Source of the DNA: Actinomycetospora sp. | GTDB lineage: Bacteria; Actinomycetota; Actinomycetes; Mycobacteriales; Pseudonocardiaceae | Reading direction: 5' to 3' | Length of the DNA: 35,231 bases | Assembly (NCBI GenBank): GCA_029266415.1 | Contig: JAQSWW010000054.1 | Span: forward strand, 1-35,231 | Shown here: piece after piece, positions 7,216 to 14,884 of the stretch | Position numbering within the stretch: position 1 is the first letter of the stretch | Layout: every line of letters starts with the position of its first letter | Program-made: the position numbers and the translations under genes | Notes under the pieces: generated by a model | Databases searched by the model: none | Told to the model about the DNA's origin: nothing | What the model saw: the letters and a program-made list of their open reading frames with translations, nothing else

Positions 7216-7692
7216 TCAGGGGCGCGGGACGTCGTGGGGTGTGGGGAGCGTCGGCCCGGGGACGCCCCGGGCCGCGGCGGTGTCGACCCCGCCGCGCACC
7301 TCGGCGGCGGTCTCCTCGACCAGCGCCCCGGTCTCGGCGACGGTGTCGGTGGGGAAGGGCACGGGCAGTGCCCGGAGCTGCTGCACACCGAGGGCGCCCG
7401 CGGCGGCCGCCCCGCCGCCGTAGAGGGCCGTGGCGACGAGGGCGGCGCCGGACGGCGGGAGCCACCGCTCCAGCAGGCGCAGGCTCGCGCGGTAGGCCGA
7501 GGCCGAGGCGGCCAGCCCGAGCACCCCCGCGCCGCCGAGGAGGCCGAGAGCGGGCGCGGTCGCCTTGAGCTTGCCCCAGGTCTCCTGCTGGGCGGCGGCG
7601 ATCTCGCCGCGGACGAGGATCCGCGTCTGCTCCGAGAGGTCGGTCAACGCGCCCGCGATGCCGGCCTGGGGACTCTGCTGCTGTTCGGTCAT
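7216..7692 (-). CDS. Phage-holin-family (PF07332-like) membrane protein
   Basis: The 158-residue protein has an N-terminal amphipathic helix (DLSEQTRILVRGEIAAAQQETW) followed by two hydrophobic, Gly/Ala-rich segments (about 47-65 and 80-105) separated by a short charged turn, then a polar tail rich in Pro and Ala. This is the arrangement of the actinobacterial holin superfamily III proteins, which are widespread chromosomal membrane proteins of unknown role despite the name. No phage genes surround it. The ATG at 7692 is the only good start; no strong ribosome site precedes it. Confidence 0.75.
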   Translation of the reverse strand: MTEQQQSPQAGIAGALTDLSEQTRILVRGEIAAAQQETWGKLKATAPALGLLGGAGVLGLAASASAYRASLRLLERWLPPSGAALVATALYGGGAAAAGALGVQQLRALPVPFPTDTVAETGALVEETAAEVRGGVDTAAARGVPGPTLPTPHDVPRP

Positions 7693-7732
7693 GGCCGGAG
7701 GTACCCGTCGCCCCGGGCCGGGCGAACGCGCG

Positions 7733-7808
7733 CTCCGCGGGCGGGCGCCAGGTGGTCGGCGAGGACGTCGCGCAGCGGGGTCGTGGGGCGGCCGATCAGC
7801 GTGGCGGT
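7733..7808 (-). pseudogene. Possible remnant of an NmrA/NAD(P)H-binding protein C-terminus
   Basis: On the minus strand this interval reads RTATLIGRPTTPLRDVLADH in one frame, with GC-rich third positions. That resembles the conserved C-terminal stretch of NmrA-like NAD(P)H-binding proteins (a GRP-x-x-PLRD-L-A-D pattern). No start codon or N-terminal domain lies upstream, because the M24 gene stop is at 7824. It would therefore be a leftover 3' end of a deleted gene. The stretch is short and the call is tentative. Confidence 0.35.
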
Positions 7809-7823
7809 ACGAGGCCGGAGCCC

Positions 7824-8990
7824 TCACAGCAGGCGGTCCTCGACCGGAGCGTGGGAGATGAGCTCCGGCGCCCCGGCCGTGACGACGACCTGCTCCTCGA
7901 ACTTGGCGCCCACCGTGCCGCCCTCGCGCCCGCAGTAGGCCTCGACGCTGATCACCATGCCGGGCTCGAGCGCCCCGTCGTGGTGGCCGTCGACGACGAT
8001 CGCGGGGTACTCGTCGGCCGCGCCGCAACCGTGGGCGAGGAACGGGTAGCGCTGGGCCCGGTACGCGGCGGGCAGCCGGGGACCGAGGAGCTCGCCGAGC
8101 TCCCGGAACTCACGGCCGGCCCGGAACTCGGGGATGGCCTCGTGCACGAACCCGTGGGCCGTCCGGTACGCGTCGCGCAGCTCGCGGCCGGGGTCCGCGT
8201 CGCCGCAGACGTAGGTCCGCGAGACGTCGGTGAGGTAGCCGTGCGGCCCGACCAGGTCGGTGTCGAACGCGACCGGGTCCCCGTCCTGCACGACGCGGCC
8301 CGAGGCCTCCTGCATCCAGGGGTTGGTGCGCGGGCCCGAGGACAGCAGCCGGCTCTCGGAGTGCAGCGCGCCGGTGGCGAAGGCCTCGTACATCAACCGG
8401 GCCCAGAGCTCGTGCTCGGTGCGGCCGGGGACCAGGTGGTCGAGGAACCGGCGCACCGCCTCGTCCACCAGGCGGGCGTTGTCCCGGTGGACGTCGAGCT
8501 CGAGGTCGGTCTTGAGCGCGCGCGCGACCTCGAGCACCGGCGTGGCGTCCACCAGGCGCACCCCGAGGCCGGTCAGGGCGAGGAACACCACGGCCTCGGC
8601 CCGGTCGATCCCCACCGGACCGTCGGCGAGGCCGCGGACGCGCAGCTCGTCGTGCACCTCGGCCATCGCCGCCCGGGCGTGCTCGGCGCTGTGGTCGCCG
8701 GAGCCGAAGAAGGTGAACGAGGTCGTCGGGCGGATCTCGCCGGCGAACCGCGCGCGGGCGAGACCGATCGACTCGGCCGGCTCCCACAGGATCGGGTCGT
8801 GCTCGGCGAACACGAGCGCCCAGCGGTACGAGCAGTGCAGGTTCGCGATGAGGTAGGGCCCGTCGCAGGTGACGTAGCGGACGTCGGCGGGGTCGAACAG
8901 CACCGCGGCGGGCAGGTCGTGGTCGCGCAGCGCCTGCCGGGCCCGGGCGAGGCGCTGGGCGCCCAGCTCCCGCACGTCGACCGGGTCCAT
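7824..8990 (-). CDS. M24-family metalloenzyme with DddP-like metal site
   Basis: The 388-residue protein has an N-terminal creatinase-like domain and a C-terminal pita-bread domain. The metal ligands are visible: D243, D245 and D255 in FDTDLVGPHGYLTD, H320 in AHGCGAADEYP, E350 and E365 in SVEAYCG-REGGT-GAKFEEQ. The D-x-D-x9-D spacing, the Asp six residues after the His (D326) and the 15-residue gap between the Glu pair copy the arrangement I recall for the DMSP lyase DddP, rather than the D-x10-D of Xaa-Pro peptidases. It is shorter than DddP (about 450 residues). It is the last gene of the Rieske operon, 10 bases after the flavoprotein gene. Substrate unknown: DMSP-like, creatine-like or peptide. 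Confidence 0.85.
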   Translation of the reverse strand: MDPVDVRELGAQRLARARQALRDHDLPAAVLFDPADVRYVTCDGPYLIANLHCSYRWALVFAEHDPILWEPAESIGLARARFAGEIRPTTSFTFFGSGDHSAEHARAAMAEVHDELRVRGLADGPVGIDRAEAVVFLALTGLGVRLVDATPVLEVARALKTDLELDVHRDNARLVDEAVRRFLDHLVPGRTEHELWARLMYEAFATGALHSESRLLSSGPRTNPWMQEASGRVVQDGDPVAFDTDLVGPHGYLTDVSRTYVCGDADPGRELRDAYRTAHGFVHEAIPEFRAGREFRELGELLGPRLPAAYRAQRYPFLAHGCGAADEYPAIVVDGHHDGALEPGMVISVEAYCGREGGTVGAKFEEQVVVTAGAPELISHAPVEDRLL

Positions 8991-9000
8991 CGGGGTCTCC

Positions 9001-10194
9001 TCAGCGCATCTGGCCGGCGCCGACGTAGGGGTGGGGGCTGGTGAGCAGGGCGCCCTCGGCGAACCGCGAGAGCCGGAAGTCCGCGGCGGGCACGTCAGGT
9101 GCGGAGCTCTCGCCGCCGACGACGAGGTCGGCGGCGAGCCGCCCGACAGCGGGTGAGATCTTGTAGCCGTGGCCGGAGAACCCGGCGGCGACGACGAGCC
9201 CGTCGAGCCCGTCGACCAGGGAGATCACCGGGTTGAAGTCGGGCGTGACGTCGTAGCAGCCGGCGTAGGTCGACGCGATCGCCGGCTCCGCCAGGCCGGG
9301 CAGCCGGGTGCCGACCTTCTCCACCGCGACGTCGACCGCGTCGGGGGAGGCCTGGTTCGAGTAGCGGTCGGGGTCGGCCGCCTCGAGCACCGCGAGGTCG
9401 GAGTTGCCGACGAGCAGCTGCCCGGCGCCCTCTCCGCGGAGGTACTGCAGCGAGACCAGGTCGGAGAACACCGGCACCGGCCCGAGGTCCTGGCCGGGGT
9501 CGACGAGCACGATCTGCTCGCGGTGCACGGTGATCGGCAGGTCGACGCCGTGCGCGGCGAGCAGCGGGACCGACCAGGGGCCCGCGGCGAGCACGACGTG
9601 CCCGGTGGCGATCGCGGTGCCGTCGGCCAGCTCGACGCCGGTGACGCGCCCGCCGTCGGTGCGGATCGCGCGGACCGTGGTGCCCTGGCGCAGGCGGGCT
9701 CCGGCCCGTCGTGCGGCGACCGCGAACGCCTGCGCGGTCTGGTACGCGTCGCCGTACCCGCCGCGCTCCTCCCACGCGAAGGCGCCGAAGGGCTCGAGGT
9801 CGGCCACCGGCCAGAGCTTGCGCACCTCGGTGTGGTCGATGTCCTCGGTCTGCACGCCGACGGCCCGCTGGTCGGCCATCGAGGCGTGCAGCGCCCCGAC
9901 GTTCTCGGGACCGACGCCGACGACGTAGCCGGTCCGGTGGAATCCGACGTCCGCGCCGAGCACGTCGTGGGCGTGCTCGAACGTCTCCAGGCTGCGGGTC
10001 GCCATCGCCGCCAGCGACGAGACCCCGTAGTGGCAGCGCACGACGCCCGACGACTTGCCGGTGCCGCCGGAGCCGACGGTCGCCCGCTCGACGAGCACGA
10101 CGTCGCCGACGCCCCGCTGTGTCAGGGCCCAGGCGGTGGCGCAGCCCTCGAGGCCACCCCCGACGACGACGACCTCGGCCGCATCCGTGTTCAC
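9001..10194 (-). CDS. FAD-dependent oxidoreductase of the DAO / sarcosine-oxidase type
   Basis: The 397-residue protein has an FAD-binding Rossmann motif at the N-terminus (VVVVGGGLEGCATAWAL, then VLVER), the GGTGKSSGVVRCHYG segment typical of sarcosine oxidase beta-type enzymes, a second FAD contact HVVLAAGPWS and a C-terminal GFSGHGYKISPAVG loop. Relatives oxidise secondary or tertiary amines (sarcosine, dimethylglycine), producing formaldehyde or an aldehyde. The GTG start overlaps the aldehyde dehydrogenase stop by 4 bases, so the two are translationally coupled. In this operon it is the natural candidate for a second oxidative demethylation after the Rieske step. No folate-binding domain is fused to it. 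Confidence 0.87.
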   Translation of the reverse strand: MNTDAAEVVVVGGGLEGCATAWALTQRGVGDVVLVERATVGSGGTGKSSGVVRCHYGVSSLAAMATRSLETFEHAHDVLGADVGFHRTGYVVGVGPENVGALHASMADQRAVGVQTEDIDHTEVRKLWPVADLEPFGAFAWEERGGYGDAYQTAQAFAVAARRAGARLRQGTTVRAIRTDGGRVTGVELADGTAIATGHVVLAAGPWSVPLLAAHGVDLPITVHREQIVLVDPGQDLGPVPVFSDLVSLQYLRGEGAGQLLVGNSDLAVLEAADPDRYSNQASPDAVDVAVEKVGTRLPGLAEPAIASTYAGCYDVTPDFNPVISLVDGLDGLVVAAGFSGHGYKISPAVGRLAADLVVGGESSAPDVPAADFRLSRFAEGALLTSPHPYVGAGQMR

Positions 10195-11618
10195 GTTCCT
10201 CCTCGCCGGCCGACGCGCGCGACGACCGTCTTGGTCCTCAGGTAGCTGTCGAGGGCGACGAGCCCCCGTTCGCGGCCGGTGCCGCTGAGCTTGGTGCCGC
10301 CGAACGGGACGGCGACGCTGCCGCCGAAGTACTCGTTGACCATCACGTAGCCGGCGTCGACGCGGTCGGCCACACGCAGCGCCCGGTCGACGTCGCGGGT
10401 GTGGATGCCGACGCCGAGGCCGTAGTCGGTGCCGTTCGCGAGCGCGACCGCCTGGTCCTCGTCGTCGAACGGCGTCACGGCGAGGACCGGGCCGAAGATC
10501 TCCTCCTGGGCGATCCGCATCGCCGGGGTGACGCCGGTGAACACCGTCGGCGCGAGGAAGTGCCCGGCCTCGGGGACGGCCGCGGGCTCCCCGACGACGG
10601 TCGCGCCCTCCCGGCGGCCCAGCGCGACGTAGCCCGCCACGCGGCGGTGGTGCTCGGCGGAGACCAGCGGGCCCAGGTCCGGGTCGTCGATCCCGGGGCC
10701 GAGGGTGAGCGCGCCCGCCCGCGCCGCGACGAGAGCGACCAGCTCGTCGTGCACCGCGCGGTCGACGAGCAGGCGGGAGCCCGCGTCGCAGTACTGGCCG
10801 CTGTTGGCGGTGAACCCGGTGACCACCTGCCGGGCCACGTCATCGAGGTCGGCGTCGGCGAACACGATCTGCGGGGACTTGCCGCCCAGCTCGGTGACCA
10901 CCGGGGTGACGTGCTCCGCGGCCGCCCGCAGCACCGCCCGGCCGGTGGCGACCGAGCCGGTGAAGGTCAGCGAGCCGATGCCCGGGTGGGCGGCGAGCGC
11001 GGCGCCGGCCTCCGCGCCCAGCCCGGTGACGACGCCGACCGTGCCGGCCGGGTAGCCGACTGCCTCGACGAGCTCGGCGAAGCGCCGCGCGGTCAGCGGC
11101 GTCTGCTCCGCGGGCTTGACCACGGCCGCGTTCCCGGCGGCCAGGGCCGGGGCGACGCTGCGGCAGAGCATCGACAGCGGTGCGTTCCACGGCACGATGT
11201 GCGCGGTGACCCCGACGGGCTCGCGCACCGTGTACGCCAGGGATCCGGGGCCGATCGGGATCGTCTCGCCGTGCAGCTTGTCGGCCGCGCCCGCGTAGTA
11301 GTCGAGGTAGGCGACGCACCCGGCGACCTCGCCGCGGGCGAGCGAGAGCGGCTTGCCGGTGTCGAGGGTCTCGAGGCGGGCGAGCTCGTCGCCCGCCGCG
11401 TCGAGGGCGCCGGCGAGGGCCCGCAGCCGGCGTCCGCGCTCGACCGAGGCCGCGGCGCGCAGCGTGGGCGCGCAGGCCCGCGCCGCCGCCACCGCGAGGT
11501 CGACGTCGTGCGCGCCGCCCCGCGGGACGTGGCCGATCGTGGCGCCGGTGGAGGGGTCCTCGACGGCCAGGGTGGCGCCCCCGCTCAGCGCTGTGCCGCC
11601 CAGCGTCGCGCTGCTCAC
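10191..11618 (-). CDS. Aldehyde dehydrogenase, betaine-aldehyde-dehydrogenase-like
   Basis: This 475-residue enzyme is complete. It has the oxyanion Asn in VPWNAPL, the cofactor loop FTGSVATGR, general base Glu in VTELGGKSP (E243), nucleophile Cys in NSGQYCDAGSR (C277) and the late EEIFGPVLAVTPF motif. It oxidises an aldehyde to the acid with NAD(P)+. Its nearest functional group by pattern is the betaine/aminobutyraldehyde group, which suits the amine-catabolic neighbours. The GTG start at 11618 overlaps the Rieske stop by 4 bases. The true substrate is not fixed by sequence. Confidence 0.9.
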   Translation of the reverse strand: MSSATLGGTALSGGATLAVEDPSTGATIGHVPRGGAHDVDLAVAAARACAPTLRAAASVERGRRLRALAGALDAAGDELARLETLDTGKPLSLARGEVAGCVAYLDYYAGAADKLHGETIPIGPGSLAYTVREPVGVTAHIVPWNAPLSMLCRSVAPALAAGNAAVVKPAEQTPLTARRFAELVEAVGYPAGTVGVVTGLGAEAGAALAAHPGIGSLTFTGSVATGRAVLRAAAEHVTPVVTELGGKSPQIVFADADLDDVARQVVTGFTANSGQYCDAGSRLLVDRAVHDELVALVAARAGALTLGPGIDDPDLGPLVSAEHHRRVAGYVALGRREGATVVGEPAAVPEAGHFLAPTVFTGVTPAMRIAQEEIFGPVLAVTPFDDEDQAVALANGTDYGLGVGIHTRDVDRALRVADRVDAGYVMVNEYFGGSVAVPFGGTKLSGTGRERGLVALDSYLRTKTVVARVGRRGGT

Positions 11619-12934
11619 GGGTCCGGGAACATCCGCGTCATGGTGTCCTCGTCACCCCCGGGGACCCGGTCGACGCCCACCATCTTGTCGATCACCATGT
11701 TCTGGAACCGGTGCAGCGGCTCCTCGAAGCGGAAGCACATCCGCCCGCCCCGGTAGGCCGGGTTCTCCAGGCCCTCCTGCACGCGCTCGACGATCTCGAG
11801 GTCCTGGCGGTTGACCAGGTCCCAGAACTTCCAGAGCTGCTCGACGCCCTCCTCGGCGCCCGGGTCGTCGAGCGACTCGGGGTGCGCGAGCAGCACGGCG
11901 GTCTCGACGGTGCGGTCCGGCGCGACGGGCCGGTTGAACAGCACGAAGGCGTGGTTGGGCAGCACCACGAGGGCGGTCCCGGGGAACAGCCACACGAATC
12001 GGCCGCTGTCGGCGTCCTGCGCGCCGAGGGTGCTCAACGGCTTCAGCCCGTCCCAGCCGCCGGCGTCGGAGTTGCGCGACACCGGCGTGGTGCACATGCC
12101 CGTGTACATCCCGGGGCCCTGCCACCGGTAGTGGTCGGAGAACTTGGAGACCTGGTTGAGCTCCGGGTGGACCCAGGGCAGGTGGTAGTACTCCATGAAG
12201 TTCTCGCCGACGAGCTTGAAGTTGGCGGCGACGTCGTAGGTGCGCCGGCGCTGCGCGACCCACTCGTCGAGGCGGTACTCCGCGAAGCGCTGCGGCAGGT
12301 CACCGAGCTGGGTGGCCAACGGCGCCGGGTCCGGGTCGAGGCTGACGAACAGGAACAGGCCCCAGCTGTCGACCGCGACCTCGAGCAGCCCGTAGTCGGC
12401 GCGGTCGAAGCCCTTGGCCACCGTCGTGTCGAAGACCGCCTCCTGCCCCTCGGGGATGTCGGAGCCCTCGAACAGCGGCGTCCCGAGGCACGTGCCGTCG
12501 GTGTCGTAGGTCCAGGAGTGGTACGGGCAGCGGATGCGGCCGCGCCTGCCGACGTCGCGGGCGTCGGCGTCGAGCAGCTTCGTCGCGCGGTGCCGGCACA
12601 GGTTGTGGAACGCGCGCAGCTCGCCGTGGCGGTTGCGGGTCACGAAGATCGACCGGCCCGCGACCTCGACGACGATGCACGCGCCGGGCCGGTCGACGTC
12701 GCTCGTGATGCCGACCGCGACCCAGCCCGTGGTGAACAGCCGGTCCTGCTCGAGGGCGAAGAACTCCGCCGAGGTGTAGGCGTCGGGCAGCAGCGTCGAG
12801 GCCAGCTCGACGGGCAGGCGGGTGGCCCGGTAGGTGCTCTCCTGCGTGAACAGCGCCGGATCGACGGGGCGGGCCGGGAGCGCCGCGTAGGGGTCCCCGG
12901 GGACGGGATCGGGGTGGACCGTCGTCTCGGACAT
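11615..12934 (-). CDS. Rieske non-heme iron oxygenase alpha subunit, quaternary-amine type
   Basis: The 439-residue protein has a Rieske [2Fe-2S] site C113-R-H115 and C136-PY-H139, and a mononuclear iron site ENFMEYYHLPWVH with H251 and H256. The bridging position is Glu (E248) where most ring hydroxylases have Asp. Glu at this place is known for the carnitine monooxygenase CntA and the related glycine-betaine/choline group, which points to N-methyl amine substrates rather than aromatics. It is the first gene of the four-gene operon and has a divergent LysR regulator. No dedicated reductase gene lies in the operon, so electrons must come from elsewhere. The ATG at 12934 fits the family N-terminus. 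Confidence 0.88.
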   Translation of the reverse strand: MSETTVHPDPVPGDPYAALPARPVDPALFTQESTYRATRLPVELASTLLPDAYTSAEFFALEQDRLFTTGWVAVGITSDVDRPGACIVVEVAGRSIFVTRNRHGELRAFHNLCRHRATKLLDADARDVGRRGRIRCPYHSWTYDTDGTCLGTPLFEGSDIPEGQEAVFDTTVAKGFDRADYGLLEVAVDSWGLFLFVSLDPDPAPLATQLGDLPQRFAEYRLDEWVAQRRRTYDVAANFKLVGENFMEYYHLPWVHPELNQVSKFSDHYRWQGPGMYTGMCTTPVSRNSDAGGWDGLKPLSTLGAQDADSGRFVWLFPGTALVVLPNHAFVLFNRPVAPDRTVETAVLLAHPESLDDPGAEEGVEQLWKFWDLVNRQDLEIVERVQEGLENPAYRGGRMCFRFEEPLHRFQNMVIDKMVGVDRVPGGDEDTMTRMFPDP

Positions 12935-13029
12935 GGAAGCTCCGCGGGTCGGGCGTCGATCGGATGCGAGGGCTCCAGGGCAGTGTCAGCGGCGATCACC
13001 GTCCACGTCCATCGAATCGTCAGACCTAT

Positions 13030-13054
13030 GATCTTGTACGATCTGTACATGATC
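13030..13054. promoter_or_regulatory. Dyad operator overlapping the LysR start codon
   Basis: The bases form GATC-tt-GTAC-gatct-GTAC-at-GATC, symmetric about 13042. The core TGTAC-N5-GTACA (13035-13049) fits the T-N11-A style of LysR sites. A good -10 candidate (TATGAT, 13027-13032) lies at its left edge and the LysR ATG (13049) at its right. Binding here would block the regulator's own promoter and could also affect the divergent Rieske operon. Confidence 0.6.
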
Positions 13055-13978
13055 GATCGGCGGTTGCGGGTGCTCCAGGCGGTCGCCCGGCACGGCACCG
13101 TGACCGCCGCCGCGGAGGTCTGCCGGCTGACGCCGTCGGCGGTCTCGCACCAGATGCAGGCCCTCGCGCGCGAGCTCGACGTCGTGCTCCTCGAGCCCGT
13201 CGGGCGCACCGTGCGGCTCACGCCCGCGGCACGCACGCTGCTCGCCCACGCCGAGACGCTGACCGCGCAGTGGGAGCACGCCCGGGCCGACCTCGCCGCC
13301 CACCGCGCCGGCGACGTGGGCGGCACGTTGCGGTACTGCGGGTTCTCCAGCGCCGCGGCGGTGGTCGTGCCCCAGGCCCTCGAGATGCTGCGCCGCGAGC
13401 ACCCCGTGCTGCGCGTGCACCTCCGCGAGAGCGAGCCGGCGCACTCCTTCGACCTGCTCGCCGCCGACGACGCCGACATCGCCGTGGTGGTCGCGACGCC
13501 GAGCATCCCGCCCGCCTCGGACGCCGCGTTCGAGCAGCAGCCGCTCTACGACGAGCCGCTCGACGTCCTCGTCGGCCCCGACCACCCGCTCGTGAGCAGC
13601 GACGACGTCGGGCTGAGCGACCTCGCGGCCGAGCCGTGGATCTGCGGCAACGTGGGCCGCGCGTATCACCAGCTGGTCACGCTGGCGTGCACGACGGCCG
13701 GCTTCGCGCCCGAGATCGCGCACTTCGCGGACGAGTGGGACACCGGCGCGGCGCTGGTCTCCCGCGGTTTCGGCGTCGCCCTCGTGCCCCGGCTGGCGGA
13801 CCTGCCCGCCCACCACGACACCCGGCGCCTCCCGGTCTCCCGGCCGCCGGTGCCCACCCGTCGCGTCATCGTCGCGGTGCGGGCGGGCTCGCGGCACCAG
13901 CCGACGATCGCGGCGGGCCTCGCGGCGCTGCGCCACGTCGCGGCGACGGGATTGCCGGCCCTCGGACGCACCGACTGA
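13049..13978 (+). CDS. LysR-family transcriptional regulator
   Basis: The protein has 309 residues, with an N-terminal winged helix-turn-helix (RRLRVLQAVARHGTVTAAAEVCRLTPSAVSHQMQAL, written here only as the motif region 3-37) and the two-lobed periplasmic-binding-type effector domain from about residue 88 (GGTLRYCGFSSAAAVVVP onward). The ATG at 13049 fits the family N-terminus; an in-frame ATG at 13028 would add seven residues before it. No ribosome site is visible, and the start sits inside a dyad operator. It is divergent from the Rieske/ALDH/flavoprotein/M24 operon and most likely controls it in response to the pathway substrate or an intermediate. Confidence 0.92.
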   Translation: MIDRRLRVLQAVARHGTVTAAAEVCRLTPSAVSHQMQALARELDVVLLEPVGRTVRLTPAARTLLAHAETLTAQWEHARADLAAHRAGDVGGTLRYCGFSSAAAVVVPQALEMLRREHPVLRVHLRESEPAHSFDLLAADDADIAVVVATPSIPPASDAAFEQQPLYDEPLDVLVGPDHPLVSSDDVGLSDLAAEPWICGNVGRAYHQLVTLACTTAGFAPEIAHFADEWDTGAALVSRGFGVALVPRLADLPAHHDTRRLPVSRPPVPTRRVIVAVRAGSRHQPTIAAGLAALRHVAATGLPALGRTD

Positions 13979-14142
13979 TCCGTCCGCGTCGATGGCGAGG
14001 GCACGACGAAGGGCGTGCGATCGCCGCGGCCCGGCTCGGCCGCACCCTGCCGATCCGCGCCCGCGTCCGACGCCTGGACCTGCTGGTGATCGACGGCCTG
14101 CGGGGCCGCTGGCGCCCGCAGGCGGTCCTTCGACCTCGACGG

Positions 14143-14847
14143 CTAGCGCGCGTCGTGGAAGATCACGCCCAGGACGTGGCGCTCGCCGCTGTGCACCGCG
14201 GACACGCCGTGGCGCATCTGGACGCGGTGGTGGCCCCGCGCCCCCTGCTTCGGGCGGTGGCGCACCGGGAAGACGACCGCCTCGCCGAGCCCGGGGCGGG
14301 CGACCATCGCGCGCGACTGCTGCCGGGGACGCTGCTCGACGAACACGCTCTCGCCGCCGGTGAAGTCGACGTCGGGGGTGTTGAGCATGACCAGCACCTG
14401 CAGCGGGAACGTCAGGTCGCCGTAGACGTCCTGGTGCAGGCAGTTGTAGCCCGCGGGGCCGTAGCGCAGCAGCAACGGTGTCGGCCGGTGCTGACCGGCC
14501 GCGGCGCACGCCGCGACGAGGCCGGCGTGGTCCTCGGGGAACGGGTCCTCCCCGAGGAGCCCCGCCCACCGGTTCGCGATCGCGGCCAGCGGCGGGTAGA
14601 GGCGGGTCCGCAGCTCCCGGACCAGCGCGGGCAGCGGGTCGGCGAAGTACCGGTAGCGGCCCGCGCCGAACGAGAGCCGGGCCATGTCCACGGTCGAGCG
14701 GAACGCGGTGTCGTCGTCGAAGAGGTCGATGACCCGCCGGCACTGGTCCGGCGTGAGCAGCGGAGCCGTCGTCGCGAAGCCGTCGCGGTCGAGCCGGTCG
14801 GCCAGCGCGTCCCAGGGCAGGTGGTCGAGGGACGTCAGCGTCTCCAT
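14143..14847 (-). CDS. 2OG-Fe(II) oxygenase, PF09859-like
   Basis: The 234-residue protein has the facial triad of 2-oxoglutarate dioxygenases: H138 and D140 in NCLHQDVYG, and the distal His H213 in RHGVS. Around these, the segments LLLRYGPAGYNCLHQD, FTGGESVFVEQRPR and HVLGVIFHDA are the pattern of PF09859, a bacterial family named for a proposed oxidative demethylation of damaged DNA, though that activity is not well proven. The protein would use iron, O2 and 2-oxoglutarate in the cytoplasm. It is 37 bases downstream of the PP2C-type signalling gene on the same strand, and close to the LigD repair gene, which fits a stress or damage response. No clear ribosome site precedes the ATG. Confidence 0.88.
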   Translation of the reverse strand: METLTSLDHLPWDALADRLDRDGFATTAPLLTPDQCRRVIDLFDDDTAFRSTVDMARLSFGAGRYRYFADPLPALVRELRTRLYPPLAAIANRWAGLLGEDPFPEDHAGLVAACAAAGQHRPTPLLLRYGPAGYNCLHQDVYGDLTFPLQVLVMLNTPDVDFTGGESVFVEQRPRQQSRAMVARPGLGEAVVFPVRHRPKQGARGHHRVQMRHGVSAVHSGERHVLGVIFHDAR

Positions 14848-14884
14848 GCCCGGGGGAACACCGCCGGCGGCCGCGACGTGGCGG

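Noticed and set aside
7216-7692. Prophage remnant suggested by the holin-family protein
   Set aside because: No other phage gene, attachment site or integrase is present, and this family is common on actinobacterial chromosomes.
7824-8990. Firm call as DMSP lyase DddP
   Set aside because: The metal ligands agree, but length is shorter and other M24 enzymes near DddP have unknown activity, so only DddP-like is claimed.
13979-14142. Short open frame after the LysR gene
   Set aside because: Translations are Arg-rich in every frame, without start context or motif.
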